A stretch of DNA of 64,000 nucleotides from Planctomicrobium piriforme (lineage in GTDB: Bacteria > Planctomycetota > Planctomycetia > Planctomycetales > Planctomycetaceae). How positions within the stretch are numbered: position 1 is the stretch's first letter; each line of letters opens with the position of its first letter. Under the pieces are notes generated by a model, which was given only the letters and a program-made list of their open reading frames with translations, was not told where the DNA came from and did not search any database. The DNA is taken from positions 340,588 to 404,587 of the forward strand of contig NZ_FOQD01000002.1 in assembly GCF_900113665.1 (NCBI RefSeq). Reading direction: 5' to 3'. The position numbers and the translations under genes are program-made. Below, in pieces: positions 1-10,400 of this stretch.

Positions 1-225
1 ATTGCGAAACATCTGCGAACTCGTTGGGAAACCGTGCAACAGCAGAATGGCCGGAGCATCTTTCGGTCCCGCCTCGCGGTAGAAAATGTCGAGGTCACCG
101 ACCTTCACGGTCTTGTGCAGCACTTTTACTGGCGTTTGTGCCGAAGCGATCTGCGGCGCGGCCAGTAACAAACACGCCGTCGAGGCGAGGCCCAGCACCA
201 GACTGTAGGCGGAACTGCGAATCAT
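1..225 (-). CDS. Secreted alpha/beta hydrolase, N-terminal fragment cut by the window edge
   Basis: The minus strand opens with ATG at 223-225 and stays open for 75 codons to base 1, where the window ends. The first 29 residues form a signal peptide (basic start, hydrophobic stretch, ASAQ before the likely cleavage site). After it comes a beta-strand region with DIFYREAG and then ILLLHGFPTSS. The HGFP stretch is the oxyanion-hole motif of epoxide hydrolase/haloalkane dehalogenase-like alpha/beta hydrolases. The catalytic Asp/Ser, acid and His lie outside the window, so substrate and exact subfamily cannot be given. Confidence 0.85.
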   Translation of the reverse strand, partial: MIRSSAYSLVLGLASTACLLLAAPQIASAQTPVKVLHKTVKVGDLDIFYREAGPKDAPAILLLHGFPTSSQMFRN

Positions 226-265
226 CACTCTTCTCCAATGACGAGGGAAAGTCAGAAGGGGGTGG

Positions 266-754
266 TTATTTGACATCCGGAATACCGGGGTGATCAGCAG
301 GTCTTGGCCCGGGCGCAGGCCAGAAGAACTTGCGTTCAGATTCGAGAATTGGAACGTCGTTGATACTCGCTTCACGGCGGCGCATCAAACCCTGGTCGTC
401 GAATTCCCAGAGTTCATTGCCGTAGCTGCGATGCCAGTTGCCTGCTGCATCATGCCATTCGTACTGAAAGCGAACGGCGATGTGGTTGTCGGTGAACGCC
501 CACAAGCTCTTCACGAGCCGGTAATCGAGCTCCCGTTTCCACTTACCTGCGAGGAATTTTGTAATCTCCTCTCGTCCGACGACGAACTCACTACGGTTCC
601 GCCACACGGAATCGACCGAATAGGCCAGCGCCACGCGGTGCGGATCGCGAGAGTTCCAGCCGTTTTCCCCCTGACGCACTTTCAGGGTCGCCGACTCCAA
701 TGTAAACGGCGGGACAATCACCGAAGAGGTCGTGGAAGTCTGGTTCATGGTCAT
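266..754 (-). CDS. Nuclear transport factor 2 / SnoaL-like protein (DUF1348 type)
   Basis: This 162-residue protein fits the small DUF1348 branch of the NTF2-like fold. Typical stretches are the N-terminal helix with NGWNSRDPHRVALAY, then WRNRSEF, the strand AVRFQYEWHDAAGNWHRSYG, and NELWEFDDQGLMRRREASIND near the end. These proteins form a conical pocket and are usually uncharacterised; some act as hydrolases or isomerases, but nothing here fixes a substrate. No signal peptide is seen, so it is probably cytoplasmic. A second Met (residue 3) is an equally good start. It sits between two secreted proteins on the same strand, 27 bases after the peroxidase gene. Confidence 0.85.
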   Translation of the reverse strand: MTMNQTSTTSSVIVPPFTLESATLKVRQGENGWNSRDPHRVALAYSVDSVWRNRSEFVVGREEITKFLAGKWKRELDYRLVKSLWAFTDNHIAVRFQYEWHDAAGNWHRSYGNELWEFDDQGLMRRREASINDVPILESERKFFWPAPGPRPADHPGIPDVK

Positions 755-781
755 TATCTGCTCAATTTCTATTGCCGGAGC

Positions 782-1852
782 CTATTGATCAGTTGTCGCT
801 GATGACTGGAAGGGCCACGGAGGAAGAACCGGAGTGGTCGTGAAGTTCGCAGGTAGCTCGCCCTTCAAAGACGAGAGGAAACTTGAGATCGACTCGGCAT
901 CCTCGTTCGAGAGGTCCGCCCCCAACTGAACCTGAGCCATGATGCGGACTGCGTCCGACATTGATGAGACCGACCCGTCGTGAAAGTAAGGAGGGGTCTG
1001 TGTGACATTCCGAAGCGACGGAACTTTGAAGACATACTTGTCGGCTTCATTCTTCGTGACATCGAAACGGCCTGCATCGATCTTCAGACTCTTCGTCGCC
1101 AGCCAGTAGTCGCTCACTTCGCCAAACTTCTCGAAGGAATGACCGCCAACCCCCACCCCGCTGTGGCAGTTCACACACCCGGCGTCGATGAACAGTCGCA
1201 GCCCTTTCTGTTCCGCTGGCGTGAGCGCGTCTTGACGACCATCGAGAAACTCATCGAACCGCGAAGGCGTCAGCAACGTTCTCTCATAGGCTCCAACCGC
1301 AACGCCATAGTTGGCCGGCGTGACAGGATCTTCCTCCTGTGGAAAAACCTGATGAAATAGTTCCGTGTAGCCTGGAATCCGCTTGATCCGATCCATCGCC
1401 TGAACGTTGTCCTTGTTGCCAAACCCGGGGCCCAGCAAAGCGTGTGCAGCCTGGGCTTCGACACTCTCAAACCGCCCGTCCCAGTGCGCCTTGAATTGCA
1501 AAGTAGAGTTGAGCACCGTCGGCGCGTTCCGGGGTAGAAACTTGTCGAAAACTCCCCGTGACAGAGCCTGTGCGTCGGTGCCGTACAGCATCGGCTGATG
1601 ACAGAGCATGCAACTCCATACTCCATCCGCCGACATCCGGGGATCGAAGAACAGCTTCCGCCCCAACTCCGCCAAAGGATCGCCAATCTTCTGTTTCGCT
1701 TCTTCTGTCAGCGGGGTCAATGACGCGAAATGTGCCTGTGCATCGGAGACCAGCTTCGAACGATCCAACGCGTCGTCAGCAGTTGCTGCGTACGGCCCAA
1801 CGAGAGAGAGCGCCACTAGACATGCGGCAATCCACTGAATCCTGGCAGACAT
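782..1852 (-). CDS. Di-haem cytochrome c peroxidase / MauG family protein
   Basis: The 356-residue product has a signal peptide (residues 1-26) and two haem c sites, CMLCH at 81-85 and CVNCH at 226-230, spaced as in bacterial di-haem peroxidases. Between them lie RNAPTVLNS and HWDGRF, and after the second haem VPSLRNVTQTPPYFHDGS, all typical of the CcpA/MauG superfamily. It should act in the periplasm, reducing hydrogen peroxide with electrons from a small cytochrome or copper protein, or oxidising a protein partner as MauG does. ATG at 1852 was chosen over the TTG four codons upstream because GAGAAA lies just before it and the signal peptide is then of normal form. Confidence 0.93.
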   Translation of the reverse strand: MSARIQWIAACLVALSLVGPYAATADDALDRSKLVSDAQAHFASLTPLTEEAKQKIGDPLAELGRKLFFDPRMSADGVWSCMLCHQPMLYGTDAQALSRGVFDKFLPRNAPTVLNSTLQFKAHWDGRFESVEAQAAHALLGPGFGNKDNVQAMDRIKRIPGYTELFHQVFPQEEDPVTPANYGVAVGAYERTLLTPSRFDEFLDGRQDALTPAEQKGLRLFIDAGCVNCHSGVGVGGHSFEKFGEVSDYWLATKSLKIDAGRFDVTKNEADKYVFKVPSLRNVTQTPPYFHDGSVSSMSDAVRIMAQVQLGADLSNEDAESISSFLSSLKGELPANFTTTPVLPPWPFQSSATTDQ

Positions 1853-2485
1853 GCTTTTTCTCAATGAAGGATGAGGATCAGAGGTCAGACATTTTTGTCT
1901 GTGCCATTTTTGCCATCGTCAAATTGATTCGCGGCGTGACTTCCATTGGCAACAAGTGTGCCGGACGACCAAATGCGGCTGTACCCCTATCAATCGCTCC
2001 AACCGTCACCAAAATCGATGTCCGAAGGCGAGAGCATGGATCAGAAATTAGCCCGCGTGAATAAAAGCAGGCCCATGCAGGCTACAAGTACTCTGTGACG
2101 AAATCGTTAAGAACTGAAGAACGAGGCAGCGACAGCTTTCGAGAACCCTGATTCGAATGTGACAGCCATATCCCAATGCCGACCTCAATCCAATCGATGT
2201 GAAAGGGCATAACACCCCTGCACTGCTTCAATTGTGTTCGCAGGCATTCCCGAACTTGCTTCTCTCATGCGGAAAAACGATCTCCGTATCGCCGCCAAAC
2301 AAACGACGGCAGTGAGAAAAATCCTGTCCGGCGTTCGACGTTGGAACACTGGTTGCTTGGGCCGGGTGAGTCATCACAGCCTGAATCGTGCTGTGAAGAA
2401 GACTGCGGAAAGCAGATCTTCCTGAGTGCGGGCGGCAGCGCTTGTTCCCCCCATTTTTCAGTTGCTGCAACAAGAGGACGTTCAG
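1853..2485. other. Divergent intergenic region, no gene recognised
   Basis: These 633 bases separate the leftward peroxidase gene from the rightward small secreted protein, so they should hold both promoters. Open frames exist on both strands but show no family motif, signal peptide or convincing ribosome site. No strong hairpin or repeat was seen by eye. Confidence 0.5.
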
Positions 2486-2737
2486 ATGAAAACGGTCAGT
2501 TTCAAGAAGGCATTGTTCGGCGCACTGGTGATCGGGCTGTTTGTTTCCGCGGATCTGGGACACGCCGAAGCAGGCCGGTTCTTCCCGCGTCGTGCCCGCA
2601 CCCGCCCCTATGCCGCCCGCTACACCCCGAGTCACGTCACCAATCGCACGGAAGTTGAAGCGGCCTCGAAGGCAGGCGAACTCAAGCCGCCCGAGATCAT
2701 TCATCCCACTGGGACGCACGCCGTGCAGAAGCCGTGA
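2486..2737 (+). CDS. Small secreted basic protein of unknown function
   Basis: An 83-residue protein with a clear signal peptide (MKTVSFKKALFGALVIG, cleavage likely after GHAEA) and a short mature part rich in Arg, Pro, Thr and Tyr (RFFPRRARTRPYAARY). An AGAGGA ribosome site stands 8 bases before the ATG, which supports this start over one 20 codons upstream. No domain is recognised. Short signal-peptide proteins of this kind are common orphans in planctomycetes. It stands alone between the peroxidase and the esterase gene. Confidence 0.65.
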   Translation: MKTVSFKKALFGALVIGLFVSADLGHAEAGRFFPRRARTRPYAARYTPSHVTNRTEVEAASKAGELKPPEIIHPTGTHAVQKP

Positions 2738-2924
2738 TTTCGAGATTGGCCGGGTCGACCCGTGACGTGTCCGTAGCGACAGTGAAATAGAAGCCCGCTG
2801 CAGCATCGATGACTGACTTCATCGCTGCAACACCCACGGGTTGTCCCAGCCGCATTCTGCACCTGCGAACACATTGAATCGCTCAACCCCTTCACCACGA
2901 GTCTGTTTGTTCAGGAGATTTTCG

Positions 2925-3896
2925 ATGCCACGTTACGACGCAGCTTCTGACCCGGCGATTGATCACCACGTCCAGGGGTTCCTGACGATGCTGAACTCGG
3001 GAGGCGGGAAGCCCATGGAGCAAATGACCCCGCAGCAGGCGCGGCAGGTTCTGGTCGATGTTCAGAAGTCCGTAAAGTGCGAGCTTCCTCCGTGCGAAAT
3101 TGTGGAACGCAGGATCATGCAGGATGGACAGAGTGTCAGCGTGACGGTCGTCCGCCCCGCCGGAGCGAAAGGTCTGATCTCCGTCTTCATGTTCTTTCAC
3201 GGCGGGGGCTGGGTACTCGGCGATTTCCCCACGCATGAGCGACTGGTGCGGGACATTGTTTCCGAATCCGGAGCCTGCGCGGTGTTTGTGAACTACACGC
3301 CGTCGCCGGAAGCGCGGTATCCCATCGCGATTGAGCAGGCCTACGCAGCAACAAAGTGGGTCGCCGCGCATGGTGCAGAGATCGGCGTCGATGCCAGCCG
3401 TCTGGCCGTGGTCGGCAACAGTGTGGGCGGGAACATGACGGCCGTCATCGCACTGAAAGCCAGGCTGGAAAATGGCCCGAAGATCCGCTTTCAGGCGTTG
3501 ATGTGGCCTGTGACCGACGCCAATTTCGAGACCCCTTCCTACCACCAGTTTGCGGAAGGCCGGTACCTCACCCGAAACATGATGAAATGGTTCTGGGACA
3601 ACTACACCCAAGTGCCCGGTCAACGCCAAGAGATCTACGCCTCTCCGCTCCAGGCTTCCATCGAGCAACTGACAGGGCTGCCGCCAGCTCTTATTCAGGT
3701 GGACGAAAACGACGTGCTGCGGGATGAAGGCGAGGCCTACGCCAGAAAGCTCAACGCCGCCGGCGTCAACGTCGTCTGTACCCGTTACAACGGCATGATC
3801 CACGACTGGGGCCTGCTGAACCCGCTCGCGACCGTCCCGGCGACTCGGGCATCGATTCGCCAGGTCGCGGACGAGCTGAAGTCGCATCTGTCCTGA
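2925..3896 (+). CDS. Alpha/beta hydrolase, hormone-sensitive lipase (HSL) type esterase
   Basis: The 323-residue protein has the HSL-family oxyanion motif HGGGW at 92-96, the nucleophile elbow GNSVGG at 164-169 (Ser166; the family norm is GDSAGG), the acid Asp263 in DENDVLRDEG and His293 in GMIHDWG. It should hydrolyse short acyl esters in the cytoplasm, since no signal peptide is seen. The ATG at 2925 has AGGAGA seven bases upstream; an earlier in-frame ATG at 2841 would add 28 residues without family features. The N-terminal 60 residues form the cap usual in this family. Substrate unknown. Confidence 0.92.
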   Translation: MPRYDAASDPAIDHHVQGFLTMLNSGGGKPMEQMTPQQARQVLVDVQKSVKCELPPCEIVERRIMQDGQSVSVTVVRPAGAKGLISVFMFFHGGGWVLGDFPTHERLVRDIVSESGACAVFVNYTPSPEARYPIAIEQAYAATKWVAAHGAEIGVDASRLAVVGNSVGGNMTAVIALKARLENGPKIRFQALMWPVTDANFETPSYHQFAEGRYLTRNMMKWFWDNYTQVPGQRQEIYASPLQASIEQLTGLPPALIQVDENDVLRDEGEAYARKLNAAGVNVVCTRYNGMIHDWGLLNPLATVPATRASIRQVADELKSHLS

Positions 3897-4167
3897 CCCG
3901 ACGCGGTCACTCATGCGCCGGGCGTGAATGATCGACATGACGCTCCACGGCGCGCATGGCCTGCTGAAAGCTCCTTTTGCCACAGCATCTCTCGAAATGA
4001 CTTCCCGATTCTCGCTAGACTATGAATGAAACCGGCTGCGAAAGTGCATTGTTGGCTCAAACCGCTTCCCGCGAGTGAACTTCAAACCTTCTCATGTCGA
4101 CGGACGGGCTGCATTGTGCGGACAAGCGTAAGGTCGGCGTTCTTTGTCGAAATCGAGGGCCGCTGTG

Positions 4168-5019
4168 ATGCTTCATTCCATGCGAGGAATCACGAAACTC
4201 TGCGGCATTCTGCTGCCGGTCGCACTGTTGTCCAGTGCCTACGCGGATCCAGCGCCGCCTGCTGAGGCCTCGCTGGAAGATCAGCGACTGGCGGTGATGT
4301 CGCAGCGGATCGCCGCGATGGAGTTCACGTCAGGCGAAACCGGATTCCCCGCCCGACTCGAAGCCACGCCGCTGTTTCGTTACGACGACCAGACGCGCGG
4401 CTATATTGACGGGACCGTCTGGCGGCTGGGAAAGATGACACGGCCGCTGGCGATTGTGACCGCCGAGTTGCATCCACGATATGGCGGCAGCCCCCGAATC
4501 GTGTACGACTTTCTGTCGCTGACATCCGTTCCCTTCGTCGCTCACCCGTCGGATGTGGGAAACTGGTCGCCCGGCGGTTCGGCCGTGGACTGGAAGTCTT
4601 TCCCGGACGCACCTGTTCCGGCCGCGTCGGCTGCACTCAGGCTGGCCCAGATGAAGCAGCTCTCCGCACGATTTGTGGCGACGCAGGATGTCGAAGGGCA
4701 AAAGGTGCAACTGCGGCTGCTCCCCACGCCGATCGATCGCTACCAGCCGTTTCCGCTGAAAGATCGCTCGGATGGAGCGATCTTTGTACTGTGCAATGGA
4801 CGAAATCCGGCTTTGATACTGTTGATCGAGAGCGACGGAGAAACGTGGTCGTTCGGCATCGGCCGCCTCTCTCTCCCCAGCGTCCTCGCCGCCAGCCTGA
4901 ATGGCGTCATTGTGTACCATCAACAGGCCAACGTGTACGGGCCAGGTTACAACGCCAGCAATGCCTCCGTCGTCATCCCTGGTTATGAGGCCGGGAAGGG
5001 GAGCGTCGAGACGGAGTGA
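4168..5019 (+). CDS. Secreted protein of unknown function, paralogue of the gene at 13905-14780
   Basis: A 283-residue protein with a signal peptide (hydrophobic CGILLPVALLSSAYA). The mature part matches the 291-residue protein encoded at 13905-14780 in order: ...RLxxx(T) near residue 40, a PLFRYDDQTRGYIDGTVW-like block against PLMKYGDETRNIKESTLW, a WTF/YDFLS core, and LRLLPTPI against TRLLPQPM. No domain name can be assigned. ATG at 4168 is preceded by CGAGGG at about 8 bases; an in-frame TTG at 4144 would only lengthen the leader. It ends 9 bases from the end of the convergent vWA gene. Confidence 0.8.
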   Translation: MLHSMRGITKLCGILLPVALLSSAYADPAPPAEASLEDQRLAVMSQRIAAMEFTSGETGFPARLEATPLFRYDDQTRGYIDGTVWRLGKMTRPLAIVTAELHPRYGGSPRIVYDFLSLTSVPFVAHPSDVGNWSPGGSAVDWKSFPDAPVPAASAALRLAQMKQLSARFVATQDVEGQKVQLRLLPTPIDRYQPFPLKDRSDGAIFVLCNGRNPALILLIESDGETWSFGIGRLSLPSVLAASLNGVIVYHQQANVYGPGYNASNASVVIPGYEAGKGSVETE

Positions 5020-5028
5020 GCGGGGCTT

Positions 5029-7479
5029 TCAAGCCATGCCATGCAGCCTGCGGATGAGCCATTCTGCGGTCAGAGCTGAACCGACGAGTGCCAGCAGCCA
5101 CCACTGCGACCATAGCGGCGTCCGGCGTTCGGTGGAGGGACCGACCTCGACCGGCAGGGCCCCCACCAGATTCGCCAACTGATCTGGCGACTCAATCCAT
5201 TGCCCGCCGGACAGTGCGGCGATTTCTTTCAGCAAGACCTGATTCGTCGATGTGTTCTGCTGTTCGAATGGATCATCGAGCACTTGCACTTCGACCGACG
5301 TGCTGTCGACCTGGGTGCCGTGTGAAACCTTGCCGGCAGGGCTCCCTTCATAGGCGGTGATCTCGATTCGAAAGCCCTGATCGCTCATGCCGCCTGCCAG
5401 CCGTTCGGCCAGATTCAGTGTGAGCCTGTAATCTCCCGTTTCGGTGTTCCTGGGAAGTTCGAATTCTTCTCCCCAGACAATGCGCGGATGTTGTTCGCCG
5501 CTCGTCCGCACCACCGCTTCGGGCCAGCGAATGGGAGCAAACAGTTCGCTCCCCACGGACTCGAAAGACTGTGGCTCGATCATCGCCCACAGATGATAAT
5601 CGGTCGTTGCCTGTGCCGATTCATTGTAGACGACCGCTCTCAGCTGAATGGCATCGCCCGGTTTGTAATAGCGCTTGTCGATATTGGCGACCAGTCGGCG
5701 GCGGCCGATGGAGGAGTTCTCGCTGAGCCAGTACACGACGTTCCTCCAGAATTTCGCGGCGTTCTTGTTGCTGGCCGCACCCCAGTTGTTCATGAATGCG
5801 TCGGCCTCCGGCGGGCCGGCGGGCCAGGCAATCGCCATCGTTCGCCCTGCTCCATCACGCCCCGCCACAATCAGCGGTTCCAGCCGATCACCAGCCGCTT
5901 TCTCAGGATCCTTTTGTACTGCGAGGATCTCCGCGGAAGACTTCGGTCGCAGACCGATCGTCGCCGCGGGAAAGGCCGGAATCTGATCGAGAATCTTCTG
6001 GTTGGCCTGTCGCTCAGGCAGCAGTTGCCAGACCGGATGCACGCTTTGCATCTGAACCGGTTGCACAATCACCGAATTCGCGCCGGCCTCTGTCCAGCGG
6101 GCTTCATCAAGATTGACGGGCAGCACATCTGCCAGCACGGTGGACTTCCATCCCCCAGCGGCGAAGCTGTTGGGACCGCCTGCCATGACCAGCCCGCCTC
6201 CGCGCTGTTCGACCCAGTCTTTGAGCAGGTCCAGTTGAGCGGGGGTGAAACGGTCTGCAGAAACGTCGCTGAGAATCACACAATCGAAAGCCGAGAGTTC
6301 GCCAGGCGTCGTCGGAAAGCGAAACGTCGTTCCGCCAGACACGGTGGGGGGCTTCGTCAGCGTCTGGCCGGCGCCGCGGATAAGTAGTGCACATTCGATG
6401 TCCTCATCCTGCGCAAGTGCATTCTGCAGCGGAGCCCGAGGAACGCTCGTGGGAGAGGGAGCGGTCTGTACCGATCGGGCAGTCCCATCGCTGCCGTCGA
6501 CATACAGAACGCGAATCTTGGGCCGATCAATCTGCACCGACACCGGCAATGCATTGTTCCGATCGGTCAATTCGTCAGGCATCGCCGCAACGCGGACCTC
6601 GAACTTGCGGCTCTTGAAATCTGAACGGTAGGTGAGCGGAACAGTCTGTACGCCACCCCTTAGCGAGATGGGCACCGACGCCAAAATCTCTTCGGAATGC
6701 TGATCGCTGGCAGGCACGATCAGCGAGACTTCGGTCCGCTGACCGGTGTAGCCATTGCTGCGCAGGAAGACCTGAACTTCCACGTCCGAGTATTTGCGTA
6801 CTCGCGGAGGAGCGACCGCTGCCACGACGGCGACGTCCCCCTGGTCGGCGGAAACCGGAGGAGGATAAACATGAATCGGGATGCCGCGACGCTGATAGTG
6901 CCGCGCCAGTTCTCCCACCGTTTCAGGATCACGAACTTGTCCGTCTGAAAACAGCACGACGCCTGCCGGCGGACGACGCCCGAATCGTGCCGTCAGTTGG
7001 CGCAGCGCCTCTGCAAGCCGGGTATCCGAATCAGTCGGTTGCAGCGCCGCTAGCTCCTGTGCCTGAGGAACGGCAGCCAGGCGATGGCCGAAGCGAAAAT
7101 ACTGCAGGCTCGCTTTTTCTGCGAGGGGAAGTTGCCGGCAACTGGCATCCACCGCTGCGACCGCATCCGACCAGCGACTCCGCTCCTTGCCGATCTCCAT
7201 GCTTCGCGACGAATCGAGGAGGAGGAACAAATCCGGACGGATGACATCGCCCGGCGTTTCCTCGATCCAGGTCGGTCCCGCCAGAATGAACAGCAACGCC
7301 AGCAGCGAAACGGCTCTCAACGCAAGCAATGAAACTCGACGCCGGACCGGCGGAGCAACTCGCCCGAAGTGCATGCGCAGCAGCAGCGAGACCAGCAACA
7401 TTCCCGCAGCCAGGGGAACAAGCAGATGGAGCAGCAGCGGAGGTTCGAAACGCAGATGGACCAAGAGAAACGCTTTCAA
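5029..7479 (-). CDS. Membrane-anchored vWA protein with glutamine-amidotransferase-like domain
   Basis: An 816-residue protein. Two N-terminal membrane helices (about 15-35 and 50-70) precede a von Willebrand A domain with the metal site D89-S-S-R-S93. A middle part reads CVILSDVSADRFTPAQLDLL, then LLKDWVEQRGGGLVMAGG, the class I glutamine-amidotransferase-like fold often found in these large BatA relatives. A last membrane helix lies at the C-terminus (WWLLALVGSALTAEWLI). It is the last gene of the long minus-strand unit and begins 19 bases after its neighbour. Probably an envelope scaffold working with the MoxR ATPase; the client is unknown. Confidence 0.88.
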   Translation of the reverse strand: MKAFLLVHLRFEPPLLLHLLVPLAAGMLLVSLLLRMHFGRVAPPVRRRVSLLALRAVSLLALLFILAGPTWIEETPGDVIRPDLFLLLDSSRSMEIGKERSRWSDAVAAVDASCRQLPLAEKASLQYFRFGHRLAAVPQAQELAALQPTDSDTRLAEALRQLTARFGRRPPAGVVLFSDGQVRDPETVGELARHYQRRGIPIHVYPPPVSADQGDVAVVAAVAPPRVRKYSDVEVQVFLRSNGYTGQRTEVSLIVPASDQHSEEILASVPISLRGGVQTVPLTYRSDFKSRKFEVRVAAMPDELTDRNNALPVSVQIDRPKIRVLYVDGSDGTARSVQTAPSPTSVPRAPLQNALAQDEDIECALLIRGAGQTLTKPPTVSGGTTFRFPTTPGELSAFDCVILSDVSADRFTPAQLDLLKDWVEQRGGGLVMAGGPNSFAAGGWKSTVLADVLPVNLDEARWTEAGANSVIVQPVQMQSVHPVWQLLPERQANQKILDQIPAFPAATIGLRPKSSAEILAVQKDPEKAAGDRLEPLIVAGRDGAGRTMAIAWPAGPPEADAFMNNWGAASNKNAAKFWRNVVYWLSENSSIGRRRLVANIDKRYYKPGDAIQLRAVVYNESAQATTDYHLWAMIEPQSFESVGSELFAPIRWPEAVVRTSGEQHPRIVWGEEFELPRNTETGDYRLTLNLAERLAGGMSDQGFRIEITAYEGSPAGKVSHGTQVDSTSVEVQVLDDPFEQQNTSTNQVLLKEIAALSGGQWIESPDQLANLVGALPVEVGPSTERRTPLWSQWWLLALVGSALTAEWLIRRLHGMA

Positions 7480-7498
7480 TCACGGAGCGGCAAGGATG

Positions 7499-10400
7499 CT
7501 ATTGATCGGTCGCCAGCACCTGAAAATACGTATTCACCATTTGCGCGTACTCGGCCGGCACCGGTTCGTCATGGCTCTGGTGAAAGTCGGCCAGAATCAA
7601 TTCGAGAATCTGCCTGCGGACTTCATTGGTGACGCGGCGGACCTTTTCGCTGAGGACCGGCGGAGCGGTGACAAAGCCGCCCGACGCGGCAGCGGCCCAT
7701 TCCGATTCAGCTGGCATCTGATCCTGTTCGATCAGTTGAGTCAGTTCTTCACGGGCCGTTCCGGCCGCCTGTTCCGCCGACAACTGCTGAATGAGCTGTG
7801 CGAGATCACGGGTCCATTCGCCAATATCGGCGGCGTCTTCCAGCCGTTCCATCCGGCGCTGCACTTCACTCGCTCTTGTTTCCAATTCTCGCAACAGAGT
7901 CAGCCGCGGCATCACCAGACGGCGATACAACTGGTCGAGTGCGACGGCCGTCAGTTCGTTGCGTTCCCGGGTGTCTTCCAGTTCGCTGATCATCTCGGAG
8001 TTCACATTTGGAAGACCTTCGCCAAGTTTCTCGCTGGCTTCGCGGATGCGACGCAACGTCTCGGGAATCTTTTGTTGCTCGGCCAGTTCCGCGACCTGAT
8101 CGGGACCGTCGCCGGCGTTGGGATCTTTCAAGTTAGTCAGGTCTTTCACCAGGTCCGAAACGGTCTCCGCCTGAGCCTGCAGGCGTTGCACTTGCATGGA
8201 GAGATCCGCTGGTTGTTCCCCCTGCGGCGACGACTCCGATGGATTCTTCCTGAGACGCTGCAGGAGTTCCCGCTCAGACTGCGCCAGGTCTGAGACGAGC
8301 AGTCCGGTGCTGGCAATCCGCTGCGAGAATTCCTCACCGACCAGCGCCGCCACATGCCGCGCGAGTTCGTCAAAGCGGTTTGACGCGGCCAGCGCTTCTG
8401 CGGAGGCAGTCTTGAATTCGCTTGAGCCCAATGCGGCGGAGGCGGAATCCGCTCGCTCAGTGGCTTCCCGCATGCGAGCTTTGACCAGCTCTGTCAGATC
8501 GTCAATTTGTTCCAGGCGTTTGAGAATTTCCTGCGCCGTCGAAGTCGCTTCGTATTGGCGATTCTCCAGTTCGACGATGCTCTTCTGCTGGGCTTCGGTG
8601 GGAGCTGGTTGCCCCCCAGCATCGCCTATGGCATCTGACATGCTTCTCGCCAGTTGCGAAAGAGACGCCTCCTCACGGGCGAGTCCCCGCAGTCGCGACA
8701 CGAGCGATTGGGCGAACTCATCATTTTGCTGGTTCCGAAACATCCTCGCCAGCATCTGCGAACTGAAGCTCGCAAACGATCTTCGCACTGTGCGGTTACG
8801 CTGCAGCAGGCTCCGCAATTGATTGCGGCCTTCGACCAGATACTGCTGTGCGTCCTTCTCCTGAATTGTCGCGGATTCGAGATTGCCCACTGACAAGGAG
8901 TCGATCGCGGCAAGCATTGAGGTCTCTGCCAGGTAGAGCGTGTCGACTTCTTCGACTGTTGCAAATTGAAGTGTGAAGTCGGCCAGCTCGCGAGTCAGCG
9001 CGGCCAGCTGGGCCTGCTCTTTGACCAGTTCGTCGACGGTGTTGTATTCCGACTCCCCCCAACTGCTGTTCCGGACTCCCAGCTTCATCGTGCGGTTGAG
9101 AATGTATCGCTCGCGGCGGATCAACTCATCCAGCGCCGTCGGACCCCGCCCGCCTGCTCCCCCGTTGCCGCCGCCAGGGGCCTGTCCGGTGCGGTCGAGA
9201 TACTCAATTCGAAACGGCCGGATGTCGATGAATCGCAAATCCGTCTGCGTGCGATGCGGACCATTTGGGAAATTGTCTTCAGCGAAGGCGTAGTAAGTCA
9301 CCGCATCCTTTTGAGTGAGTCCGAAGTACTCCAGCGGCAGAATGCGTTCGAGTTGTGCCCGGGTTTGAGGAGCGAGCCGCTTTCCATTTTCCAGTTCTGC
9401 TGCAGCCGCGGCAGCCGCGGCGAAATCTTCTTCGAGCAAGGTGTGCTCTTCCAGGTTGTTGATCTGAAAGACAATTCCCGATTTCGTCAGACCGAAATCG
9501 TCCGACGCCCGCATGCGCAGCAACACTTCGGCCAGCGTATGCACCTCGGCGTCTGCCTGTGGATCTTGAAAGGAGACCTCCGGCGCGCGGTCTGTTCGGA
9601 TGCGGACCCGAAAACGTTTTTCCGGCAATGACATCCCTTCAGCGGACCGTGCAGCCAGCATCCAGGTCAGATCCTGCTGCAGCGGCAGCTTCCAGGTGAG
9701 GACATTCCCTTGAATCTCAACAGGCGCCATTCGCGTGCGTTCTTCATCAGGTTCAAGATCCCCCACGCGCGACAACTGCACATCGGCCGAGACAGGTTCC
9801 CGGTCCAGTTCGATGACGAATGTCGCTGCGCTGCCGGCGAGCCCGCTGACGTTGCCGTCGGCGACCTGGTGTTCTGCACCGCCGGTATAAGCGGGAGACT
9901 GCAAACTGGTTTTCACCTGTTTGATCTTCAAGGGATAGCGTACGCCGACACGATAGATCGGGCTGATCTCCGGTCCGGCAGTGATGCGATACTCGACCGG
10001 TTCCCGCACCTGCTGCAACTGATACTGGTAGGACCATTCTCGCGGCGCCGGATGTTCGCCGGACTGGTCATCGATGACATCCGTAGTCCAGGCATTGTCT
10101 TCACTTGAGGCCAGCCGCCAGGAAAGCTGCAGCGATTTCCGTGGCCGGCCCTGAATCTGAAACTCAATGGGGAGGGAACGTCCCTGATCCACATCCGCAT
10201 TCCCCGGCTTGACCACCAATGCCGAGTATTCGTTTCTCGCTCCCAGTGTGCGAGACAGTGCGGTCCCCCATTCCCAATTTGCAGCGCTGCTGCACAGCAC
10301 CGCGAGCAGGGTCAGGCTTAACACAGCAAAGCTGGTCCAGAGCGGCCGGTAAGGAACCACCTGATTGAAATCCAGCGGCTCGGCTTGTTTTCGCGTTTCT

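Noticed and set aside
2228..2806. A 192-residue minus-strand frame over the small secreted protein
   Set aside because: The plus-strand protein has a clear signal peptide and ribosome site; the minus frame has neither.
2892..3983. A 363-codon minus-strand frame opposite the esterase gene
   Set aside because: The esterase on the plus strand has all catalytic motifs and a good ribosome site; the opposite frame has none.
5029..7479. True glutamine amidotransferase activity for the vWA proteins
   Set aside because: The amidotransferase-like fold is suggested by its strands and the GGG turn, but no Cys-His-Glu triad is visible, so no enzyme function is assigned.
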